NCBI GenBank assembly: GCA_002406015.1
Contig: DHMX01000011.1
Coordinates: 1 to 9,695, forward strand
From: Lachnospiraceae bacterium UBA4631
GTDB lineage: Bacteria > Bacillota > Clostridia > Lachnospirales > Lachnospiraceae
DNA: 9,695 bases
Direction of reading: 5' to 3'
The notes beneath the pieces were generated by a model. The model was given only the letters and a program-made list of their open reading frames with translations. It was not told the DNA's origin and searched no databases. Of this stretch, positions 1 to 7,400 are shown one piece after another. Numbering within the stretch: position 1 is the first letter of the stretch; the number at the start of each line of letters is the position of its first letter. The position numbers were made by a program, and so were the translations under genes.

Positions 1-576
1 GGGCATCGGGATGTCCGGGAATATGACATGGAGGTTTTGCGAAATCAGGTAGCAGTGGTGCTTCAAAAGAATACACTGTTTAGCGGAACTATTTATGAAA
101 ACCTGCGTTGGGGAGATGCAAACGCAACGGAAGAAGAATGTCAGAGAGCCTGCCGGCTGGCGTGTGCGGATGAATTTATAGAGCGGATGCCGGACGGATA
201 TAACACCTATATCGAACAGGGCGGAGCCAATGTATCCGGCGGACAAAAGCAAAGACTCTGTATAGCAAGAGCATTGCTGAAAAAGCCTAAGATTCTGATT
301 CTGGATGATTCCACAAGTGCGGTGGATACCGCAACGGATGCAAAGATTCGAACTGCATTCGCCGAGGAGATTCCGGATACCACAAAGATTATCATTGCAC
401 AGCGGGTATCCAGTATCCAAAATGCGGACCGGATTATCGTGATGCATGAGGGCGAGTTAAATGGCGTAGGCACACATCAGGAATTACTGCAGACCAATAC
501 CATTTATCGCGAGGTATATGAATCACAGACCTCCGGCGGCGGAGATTTTGATGAACATAAGGAGGTGCAGGCATGA
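1..576 (+). CDS. ABC exporter half-transporter, degenerate ATPase subunit (5'-truncated by window edge)
   Basis: This is the C-terminal 191 residues of an ABC transporter permease/ATP-binding protein; the reading frame is open from base 1, so the membrane domain and Walker A lie outside the window. Visible motifs are the Q-loop (VLQKN, Gln at 64-66), a canonical signature (VSGGQ, 232-246), Walker B followed by Asp in place of the catalytic Glu (LILDD, second Asp at 307-309), the D-loop SAVD, and a switch loop reading AQR in place of AHR (Gln at 400-402). Loss of both catalytic Glu and switch His, with an intact signature, is known from the degenerate subunit of heterodimeric exporters such as TM287/288 and BmrCD. 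It should pair with the next gene, whose start codon overlaps this stop. The membrane-embedded dimer would export a drug, lipid or peptide; the substrate cannot be read from the sequence. An ATG at base 28 is internal, not the start. Confidence 0.94.
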   Translation, partial: GHRDVREYDMEVLRNQVAVVLQKNTLFSGTIYENLRWGDANATEEECQRACRLACADEFIERMPDGYNTYIEQGGANVSGGQKQRLCIARALLKKPKILILDDSTSAVDTATDAKIRTAFAEEIPDTTKIIIAQRVSSIQNADRIIVMHEGELNGVGTHQELLQTNTIYREVYESQTSGGGDFDEHKEVQA

Positions 577-2453
577 AACAACGAGGAAAAACTTCGACAA
601 GTCCATGGAAGCTGTTAAAACGGTTAATGGGAATATTAATGAAGCATTACGGTGTGCAGATTATATTTGTGGCAATCTGCATCGTCATTACGGTACTGGC
701 AAATGTGCAGGGAACCATGTTCATACAGCGGCTGATAGATGACTACATTGTTCCGCTGCTCAAGACAGAAGCACCGGATTTTCAACCGCTGCTGCACGCG
801 ATGTTAAGAGTGGCATTGTTTTATGCAATTGGTATTGCAGCGGCGTATACCTATAACCGGATTATGGTAAATGTTACGCAGGGAACGTTAAAGATTTTCC
901 GGGATGAAATGTTTCAGAAAATGGAAAGTCTTCCGATTAAATACTTTGATACGCACGCACATGGCGATATTATGTCCATGTATACCAATGATACCGATAC
1001 CCTCCGGCAAATGATTAGTCAGTCCATGCCGCAGCTTTTTAACAGTGCCATTACCATTATCAGTACAACGGTTTGTATGCTGATATTAAATGTACCGCTT
1101 ACCCTGCTTACCTTTGTAATGGTTGGTATCATGCTGGCTCTGACTAAGACAATGGGCGGACGGTCGGCAAAATACTTCATTGCCCAGCAAAAGGATATTG
1201 GCGGTTTAAATGGTTATATCGAAGAAATGATGGATGGACAAAAGGTAGTAAAGGTATTCTGTCACGAAGAAGCCAATAAGCAGCAATTTGATGTGTTAAA
1301 CGAGCAGCTGTTTCACAGCTCGTATCAGGCAAATAATTACTCGAACATTATCGGACCGATTAACGCACAGATTGGAAACATCAGCTATGTATTATGTGCG
1401 ATTGTAGGCGGTATGCTGGCAATCGGAAATATCGGGGGCTTTAAGTTAGGCGGACTGGCGAGCTTCCTGACCTTTAATAAGAACTTCAATATGCCGATTA
1501 ATCAGATTAGTATGCAGGTAAATGCAATCGTAATGGCATTAGCAGGGGCAGAGCGGATTTTCCGTTTATTGGACGAACAGCCGGAAACAGACGAGGGCTA
1601 TGTAACACTGGTAAATGCGAAAAAAGAACAGGGAGAGCTGGTGCCTTGCAAGGAACGGACCGGTATCTGGGCATGGGAACACAAGCACCAGAACGGAGAA
1701 CCGACCACGTATGTACAGTTACAGGGGGATGTTGTCTTTGATGATGTAGATTTTGGATACAACGATGATAAGATAGTTCTTCATAATGTAACGTTATTTG
1801 CACAGCCGGGGCAAAAGATAGCCTTTGTAGGCTCAACCGGTGCCGGTAAGACCACCATTACCAACCTGATTAACCGATTCTATGATATACAGGACGGTAA
1901 GATTCGGTATGACGGAATTAACGTAAACAAAATAAAAAAGGCGGATTTGCGACGTTCCTTAGGAATTGTATTACAGGATACACATTTATTTACCATGTCC
2001 GTACGTGAAAATATCCGATACGGAAGGCTGGATGCAACGGACGAAGAGGTGATTGCAGCGGCAAAACTGGCAAATGCAGATGGATTTATCCGGAGATTAC
2101 CGCAAGGCTATGATACAATCTTAAAGGGTGACGGAGCTAATTTAAGTCAGGGACAGCGTCAGCTTCTGGCAATTGCAAGAGCTGCCATAGCAGACCCACC
2201 GGTGCTGATTTTGGACGAGGCAACCAGCTCCATTGATACCAGAACCGAGCGGCTGGTGCAGGATGGTATGGACAAATTAATGGCAGGCAGAACCACCTTT
2301 GTAATCGCACATCGATTGTCTACCGTCCGAAATAGTGATTGCATTATGGTACTGGAACAGGGTAGAATTATTGAGCGAGGCACACATGAAGAGCTGTTAG
2401 AGGAAAAGGGCAGATACTATCAGCTTTATACGGGAAATGCGGTGCTGGCATAA
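573..2453 (+). CDS. ABC exporter half-transporter, catalytically competent subunit (permease + ATPase)
   Basis: This is a complete 626-residue half-transporter. Hydrophobic stretches at roughly residues 28-48, 76-97, 155-190 and 268-320 fit the six-helix type I exporter fold. The ATPase domain has Walker A GSTGAGKTT (420-428), Q-loop Gln468, Walker B LILDE with catalytic Glu549, D-loop SSID and switch His580. The signature is altered to LSQGQ (524-528), with Gln526 replacing the first Gly. Together with the upstream gene this gives one intact ATP site (this Walker A/B/His plus the partner SGGQ) and one degenerate site, as in asymmetric exporters. The membrane-to-ATPase linker is long (about residues 341-383, containing ERTGIWAWEHKH). 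The start is well supported by AAGGAGGTG at 559-567, 5 bases before the ATG, and by the ATGA overlap with the previous stop, which implies translational coupling. The substrate is unknown. Confidence 0.96.
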   Translation: MKQRGKTSTSPWKLLKRLMGILMKHYGVQIIFVAICIVITVLANVQGTMFIQRLIDDYIVPLLKTEAPDFQPLLHAMLRVALFYAIGIAAAYTYNRIMVNVTQGTLKIFRDEMFQKMESLPIKYFDTHAHGDIMSMYTNDTDTLRQMISQSMPQLFNSAITIISTTVCMLILNVPLTLLTFVMVGIMLALTKTMGGRSAKYFIAQQKDIGGLNGYIEEMMDGQKVVKVFCHEEANKQQFDVLNEQLFHSSYQANNYSNIIGPINAQIGNISYVLCAIVGGMLAIGNIGGFKLGGLASFLTFNKNFNMPINQISMQVNAIVMALAGAERIFRLLDEQPETDEGYVTLVNAKKEQGELVPCKERTGIWAWEHKHQNGEPTTYVQLQGDVVFDDVDFGYNDDKIVLHNVTLFAQPGQKIAFVGSTGAGKTTITNLINRFYDIQDGKIRYDGINVNKIKKADLRRSLGIVLQDTHLFTMSVRENIRYGRLDATDEEVIAAAKLANADGFIRRLPQGYDTILKGDGANLSQGQRQLLAIARAAIADPPVLILDEATSSIDTRTERLVQDGMDKLMAGRTTFVIAHRLSTVRNSDCIMVLEQGRIIERGTHEELLEEKGRYYQLYTGNAVLA

Positions 2454-2462
2454 AAATATAAA

Positions 2463-2478
2463 TGTTCGTTGACGAACA
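2463..2478. repeat. Short perfect palindrome between ABC genes and oxidoreductase
   Basis: TGTTCGT-TG-ACGAACA is a 7-bp inverted repeat around a 2-base centre. As RNA it would fold as a 6-bp stem with a TTGA loop, followed by AAATTTT. It lies 9 bases after the ABC stop codon and ends 28 bases before the next start. It could be a dimeric-regulator operator, a weak attenuator or terminator, or an mRNA processing site. The U-run is too short for a confident terminator call. A TATAAA at 2457-2462 abuts it, but no matching -35 was found 16-18 bases upstream. Confidence 0.4.
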
Positions 2479-2493
2479 AATTTTAACGGGCAG

Positions 2494-2500
2494 AAGGGAG
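2494..2500 (+). promoter_or_regulatory. Ribosome binding site deciding the oxidoreductase start
   Basis: AAGGGAG lies 6 bases before the ATG at 2507. This favours that start over the in-frame ATG at 2462, which sits in an AT-rich stretch without a Shine-Dalgarno match. Confidence 0.75.
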
Positions 2501-2506
2501 AAACAT

Positions 2507-3493
2507 ATGGCATTCAAAGTAGGAATCATCGGAACCGGAAAGATGTCAGAGCGGATGGCAGATACCATAGTAAGGATGCCGGAGGCAGAGCTGTACGCAG
2601 TCGCATCCAGAACAGAGGAAAAGGCAGAAGCATTTGGAAAAAAATATCATGCGGTTAAGTGCTATGGAAGCTATGATGCTTTAATGGAGGATGCCGAAGT
2701 ACAGCTAATCTATATTGCCATTCCGAATCATTTACATTACGAGGTGGCAAGAGCCTGTATTCAGCATGGGAAGCCGATTCTATTGGAAAAGCCGTTTACA
2801 TTAAATGAGCAGCAGGCACAGGCGTTGATAGATTTGGCAGAAATGCATCAGGTATTTTTATGTGAGGCAATGTGGACACGGTTCATGCCGTTAAATCTGC
2901 GGCTGCAAAAGGAATTACAGAATGGAAGAATCGGAGAGATAACCGCAGTCACCGCCAATCTCGGATATGACATAAAAGAAAAGGAACGCGTCAGCCGTCT
3001 GGATATGGGTGGCGGTGCCTTGCTGGACATTGGAGTATATCCGATTACATTCGCATTACAAATGCTGGGAAACGAGCTGGATAATCTGTCAACCTCTATG
3101 GTACGGTTAAATTCCGGAGTGGATGCACAGGAGTGTATAAATCTGACCTATGCCAATGGTGCAATGGCAGGACTTTACACCACCATTTTGTCAGAAACCG
3201 ATAAGCAGGGGAAAATCTACGGAACCGAAGGCTATATTATAGTCGATAATATTAATAATCCGGAAAGCTATCACATTTATGACAAAACGGGCAATCTGCT
3301 GGAAACTGCAGAAAGACCGGAACAGCTTAGCGGTTTGGAATACGAGGTACAGGCATGTATTCATGCCGTTCAGGGTAAGAAGCCGGAATGCCCGCAGGTA
3401 ACACATATGGATACACTGTTGCTGATGCGGATACTGGATACCATAAGACGAAGCTGGGATATGAGATTCCCGCAGGAGGAGCAGATTAGATAG
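2507..3493 (+). CDS. Gfo/Idh/MocA family NAD(P)-dependent oxidoreductase
   Basis: The product is a 328-residue cytosolic dehydrogenase, the usual family length. The N-terminal Rossmann fold carries the dinucleotide motif GIIGTG (residues 6-11), and the family hallmark EKP sits at 94-96, Lys95 being the usual catalytic or cofactor-contacting lysine. The C-terminal catalytic domain has MWTRF (122-126) and GGGALLDIGVYP (168-179) with Asp174 and Tyr178. The EAMWTRFMP and LLDIGVYP patterns resemble the dihydrodiol dehydrogenase / 1,5-anhydrofructose reductase / glucose-fructose oxidoreductase branch, suggesting a sugar or cyclitol substrate; the exact reaction cannot be assigned. The ATG at 2507 is chosen because AAGGGAG (2494-2500) lies 6 bases upstream and the Rossmann strand begins at once (MAFKVGIIG). 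An in-frame ATG at 2462 lacks a ribosome binding site and would add 15 unrelated residues. It lies 53 bp after the ABC gene and is likely co-transcribed. Confidence 0.93.
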   Translation: MAFKVGIIGTGKMSERMADTIVRMPEAELYAVASRTEEKAEAFGKKYHAVKCYGSYDALMEDAEVQLIYIAIPNHLHYEVARACIQHGKPILLEKPFTLNEQQAQALIDLAEMHQVFLCEAMWTRFMPLNLRLQKELQNGRIGEITAVTANLGYDIKEKERVSRLDMGGGALLDIGVYPITFALQMLGNELDNLSTSMVRLNSGVDAQECINLTYANGAMAGLYTTILSETDKQGKIYGTEGYIIVDNINNPESYHIYDKTGNLLETAERPEQLSGLEYEVQACIHAVQGKKPECPQVTHMDTLLLMRILDTIRRSWDMRFPQEEQIR

Positions 3494-4259
3494 ACGGTAC
3501 TACGAAGTCTGTAGGAGAAGCTGTTTCATAGACATATGTGCCGGAGCCGTCACCGATGGATTCCTGAATCTGGGACAGAATATAGTCATATAAGCGGCAG
3601 TAGGTGTCTGCGGAATAGTGCAGACCGTCCGGGCTTTGAAAGCCGTTGGTAATCAGATAATCATAGGTATTGATATAACGAATGGGAAGTGTCTCTGTCT
3701 CGGCAGAGGCATTTTCTGCGTTATAGTCGTCAATCCATTGCTGCATAGAAGCATTAAATGCCTGAATCCGCTGGTTGCTGACAGAGGTACAGGGGCTGCA
3801 GCAAGGATTCACCGATACAATGTAAATGGCAGAATCCTTCCAGCAGGTATCCGCATAGGCTGTATATAATTCCTGATAGAGAGCTTCATTTCCTAAGTCA
3901 TTGACCCCAAGATTCAGGATAAGTATGGATGGGGGAAGCTGTGTCAGCTCTGTCTGGCGGGAAAACCAGGAATAGCCTTGTCCGATTTTTGCGGTAAATG
4001 TCTGATTGCTCAGGTCATAATGATAATATTGTAAAGCCTGCTCCAGTCCGACGGTCCGGGAATCCCCGATAAAGTGAACCGGATAATTCGGAACATATAC
4101 CAGCCGTTTTGCAGTATGGGTAATGGGAACAGAGCCAACCATGGTTGGAGTAGTAGAAGTCGAATAGGTGAATATCGGATTTAATCTGGATGAGGACAGG
4201 TTTGTTAAAGCGATAAATGTGCTGATTAGAATAAAGCTCATCTGTGTTTTTTTGTTCAT
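3486..4259 (-). CDS. SGNH/GDSL-type hydrolase, exported or membrane-anchored
   Basis: This is a 257-residue protein with the SGNH esterase motif blocks in order: GDSR (65-68) with the nucleophile Ser67, Gly93 or Gly95 in KIGQG for block II, GVND (118-121) with the oxyanion Asn120, and DGLH (211-214) supplying Asp211 and His214. The N-terminus has two lysines (3-4) followed by a hydrophobic segment (about 8-21), then a Ser/Thr-rich stretch. This fits a signal peptide or single anchor and action outside the membrane, for example on acylated cell-wall or glycan substrates. No lipobox cysteine is seen. The sequence NPCCSPC (151-157) adds three cysteines near the active-site scaffold, which is unusual. 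The start at 4259 is chosen because it gives the signal sequence and has TGGAGG upstream. A longer in-frame ATG at 4478 would run through the divergent promoter region into the next gene. The 3' end overlaps the oxidoreductase by 8 bp. The natural substrate is unknown. Confidence 0.87.
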   Translation of the reverse strand: MNKKTQMSFILISTFIALTNLSSSRLNPIFTYSTSTTPTMVGSVPITHTAKRLVYVPNYPVHFIGDSRTVGLEQALQYYHYDLSNQTFTAKIGQGYSWFSRQTELTQLPPSILILNLGVNDLGNEALYQELYTAYADTCWKDSAIYIVSVNPCCSPCTSVSNQRIQAFNASMQQWIDDYNAENASAETETLPIRYINTYDYLITNGFQSPDGLHYSADTYCRLYDYILSQIQESIGDGSGTYVYETASPTDFVVPSI

Positions 4260-4268
4260 AAGTAAACG

Positions 4269-4273
4269 CCTCC
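4269..4273 (-). promoter_or_regulatory. Ribosome binding site deciding the SGNH hydrolase start
   Basis: On the minus strand, GGAGG lies 9 bases before the ATG at 4259-4257. It supports the short form that begins MNKKTQ with a signal-like segment, over the in-frame ATG at 4478. Confidence 0.7.
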
Positions 4274-4335
4274 ATTTCGGGAATAGTTGTAACACAGATA
4301 AACGGAGATATTTGGGGGAATTATGGGTGTAACAT

Positions 4336-4364
4336 TCGACAGACAGAGAAAAATATGATATGCT
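4336..4364 (+). promoter_or_regulatory. Putative sigma-A-type promoter of the J-like/TPR-hscC operon
   Basis: TCGACA (4336-4341, 5 of 6 to TTGACA) is separated by 17 bases from TATGCT (4359-4364, 4 of 6 to TATAAT). A TG one base upstream of the -10 (4356-4357) makes an extended -10. Predicted transcription starts near 4371, leaving a leader of about 30 bases before the ATG at 4401. No stress-type regulatory element, such as a CIRCE inverted repeat, was seen in 4260-4400. For the divergent hydrolase gene only a CATAAT (4325-4320, minus) was noted, without a convincing -35. Confidence 0.45.
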
Positions 4365-4385
4365 TATAGAATCAGCATGGAACGG

Positions 4386-4393
4386 AAAGGAAG
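4386..4393 (+). promoter_or_regulatory. Ribosome binding site deciding the J-like/TPR protein start
   Basis: AAAGGAAG lies 7 bases before the ATG at 4401. The other in-frame ATG at 4377 has no purine-rich site upstream and would sit only about 6 bases from the predicted transcription start. Confidence 0.6.
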
Positions 4394-4400
4394 AGCAGAG

Positions 4401-7400
4401 ATGAATACGCAGATGGTCTGGAAGGTATTGGGGATACAGCCGACGCAGGATAAAGAGATATTGAAGCAACGGTATCATGAATTACTGGTGGACGTGAATC
4501 CGGAAGATGATTCGGAAGGCTTTAAGCGGCTGCGGGAAGCGTATGAACAGGCAGTGCGTTTGGCGGATGCTTCGATAAACGCAGATGCGGAGAAAGACTT
4601 AGAAGAAAAACCAAAGGATGAAATCGATGTCTGGCTGGATAAGATTCAGCAGATATATTGGTATGCAGAAAGCCGTAATGACATAAATAAGTGGAAGGAA
4701 GCCTTTGAAGATACCGTCTGTGTGGCTCTGGATACAGGACTGGAAACGAGAGAACGTTTTTTAGCATATCTGATGAGCCATAACTATCTGAATCAGGAGA
4801 TATGGCAGTTAATCGATAAGGAATTTCAGATAACGCAGGACAAGGAGGAGCTTGCCGAGCTGTTTCCGAGGGACTTTTTGGATTATATCGTATATCAGGT
4901 GGAAAATGAGAACTTTATGCCATATGAAGATGTGGAGGTTCTCGGACTGGATGAAGAAAGCATATCCATTGATGACTATTTGCGGGAATATTTCAGAATA
5001 AAGACCCAGATTGACCGACAGGACTATGAGGGATGCTGGGAAAAGCTGGGACAGCTAAAAGATTATGAGGTATATCACCCATATGAGGATATAGAACGGG
5101 TTCGGCTGCTGATACAGGAAAAACGAGGCTTAGAGGCAGTTGAACTTGCAGAGAAGCTATTGCACAACCATAAGGATGATGTCTATATCGGATACTGGGC
5201 GGGAAGAGCCTACTGGAGTAATGAACAGTGGGAGGAAGCCTATCAGTGCTGGCAGCATGTCATGGACTGTATGCCGGACCACTATACAGCAAGAATCGGC
5301 TTAATTAAGTATTATATAAAGAAAGAGGACTACCTGAAAGCAAAAGAAATTATCATGGAGCTTCTGGAAATTAACGGAAGAGACGAAATGGTATTATCTT
5401 TTATGCGGGAGGTAAATGTATATTTAATTGATTATTACTGGCAAATGGCAGAGAAAGAGCCGGAGGTTCGCAAGCATGCAGTAGAGGCTTGCTGGTGTAT
5501 GTTCCAGAATGAACAATTCAAGGAAACGATTCGGAAACTGAATCAATTAGGGATACGTCAGGACGAGCCGGAATATTATGATTATGTCAATATGATGGGA
5601 CGCTGTTATCTGGGGCTGGAGGATGATGAGCTTGCCATAACCTATCTTAAGAAATGGGACGCAGAGCGTGAAAAGCTGGTGGATGACGGCTCTGAAAAGT
5701 ATCAGAAGCGGCAGAAGCGGGAAGGCTTTATTAAGTCGGTTATCGGTGTTGCATATCAGAATCTGAAAAACTATGAGCAGGCAGAGCATTATTTAACACA
5801 GGGAATTGCCATAGAGAAGGAGGCTGATGTCCGCCATTCCTTCATGGACCGTCTGGCAATGCTATATTATGATAAGAAGGAATATGAAAAATGTATCGAG
5901 GTAGCCACGAAGCTGATTCATGAAAATGCGGGATACTACCCGGCTTATTTGCGGAGACAGATGGCATATTATCAGATGCACAACGGACAAAAGGTTGTGG
6001 ATGATTATTATAATGCAATCGAGATTTTTCCGAATTATTATAAGCCGTACCTGTTAGCGGTAGAAGTATTTTCCATTTATCGTCAGTATGAGGATGCCAA
6101 AAAGGTTTTAGATGCAGCAGATACCCATGAGGTGAAACAGGATATGCTGATGCTCTGGAAGGTGCGTGTATATCGTTGGCTGGCAGAAAAGAAAGAAGAT
6201 TACGAAACGGTGCGGAAGCTATGTCAGGAGCTGAAGCAAAGGATTCAGGAACGCGGGCAGAGAACCGATGGAAACAAGCCGGAGGAGGAAGATTTCGACG
6301 AATCTGGAGAACAGAAGGGTATGCCGGAGGACCAGGTAAAACCAGAAGATATTATATACGAGGAAATCCTGATAGAGAAAGAATCCGAAAATTATGAGCG
6401 GGCATTGCAGTTAATTGAGCATGAGCTGCACAAAGAGCGAAAGAGCTACCGTCTGCATCGGCTTAAGGGAGATTGTTTCCGGGAATCCGGAAAATATGAA
6501 ACGGCATTAATCGAATACCGTCTGCTGTCCGAGAGTGTTGCGAATGATGACGAGGCTGCATATTTTTGCGGAATTTGTCAGCATGAATTAGGAAGAAATG
6601 AAGAGGCATGGAAAAGCTTCCAGACGGTATTAAGACGAAATCCAAAGCACCCTCGCGTACGGCATGAGCTGATGCGGATTTATAAGGAACGGTATTTGAG
6701 TTACGAATTGCCGCGGGATTATGAAGAAGCAATGCGGGAAGCCAGTTTGCAGATACAACAAATGCCATATGCTTATTATTATATTGAACGTGGCTTGCTG
6801 TATATGGAAAACTACGAGTTTGATGAGGCAATCGCAGATTATAAAGAAGCATTGGAGTTAGAACCGGATAATGTCTATGCATATTCTAATATGGGAGATG
6901 TTTTGCGGGTAAAAGGCGAATATGAAGAAGCCATAGACTGTTACCGGAAGGCAATTGACCGGATGGAAACCCCGGATGAGAATTTAAGACCTTACAGCAA
7001 TATGGCAAAATGCTATCAGGCGTTGGAGGATGTAGATACACAGATTGAGATTCTGGAAAAGACGGTAAAGCTGTTTGGTTATCGTAAGGAAACATTAAAA
7101 TCACTTGCCGAAGCCTATCGGACAAAGAGACAGCCGCAAAAGGCAATTGCAATTTATGACATAGGACGGAATAAGGAATTATTAAATCCGGATGAATATT
7201 ATGATTATGTGGCAAAGGTCTATATTGTAGAAAATGATTTGGAGAAAGCACAAAAAGCCTATGAGACTTACCGGAAAGAATACAGAAAGCTGAGAAAACA
7301 GGCGACAGAGGAAGAACGTATACAGGATAAGGCAGATGCATTGGAAATGCTGGGAGTATTTTATATGTTCCAGCGGCAGTTAAAGAAGGCAATCAAATAT

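Noticed and set aside
1507..1836. Minus-strand open frame inside the second ABC gene
   Set aside because: It lies antisense to the linker and Walker A coding region, with no motif; a shadow of a certain gene.
2463..2478. Palindrome considered as a LexA/SOS box
   Set aside because: The Firmicute SOS box has GAAC-N4-GTTC polarity; here the half-sites are in the opposite order (GTTC then GAAC).
2469..2497. TTGACG in the palindrome considered as a -35 for the oxidoreductase
   Set aside because: No TATAAT-like -10 occurs 16-18 bases downstream; that stretch is the purine-rich ribosome site.
4015..4275. Minus-strand open frame beginning MEAFTYEQ
   Set aside because: It is a shifted frame within the 5' half of the SGNH hydrolase gene; its start is embedded in that gene's ribosome binding site and the product has no recognisable motif.
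4288..4334. TGTAACA repeated 40 bp apart in the divergent region
   Set aside because: A 7-mer pair in ~140 bp is near chance expectation, and flanks do not match.
4260..4478. N-terminal extension of the SGNH hydrolase to an ATG at 4478
   Set aside because: It lacks a supporting ribosome site, buries the signal-like segment at residue 80 and overlaps the start of the divergent J-like/TPR gene.
6176..6397. Plus-strand open frame within the acidic linker region of the J-like/TPR gene
   Set aside because: It is a +2 shift product, Arg/Gly-rich because of the Glu/Lys codon pattern; no start signal distinct from the host gene.
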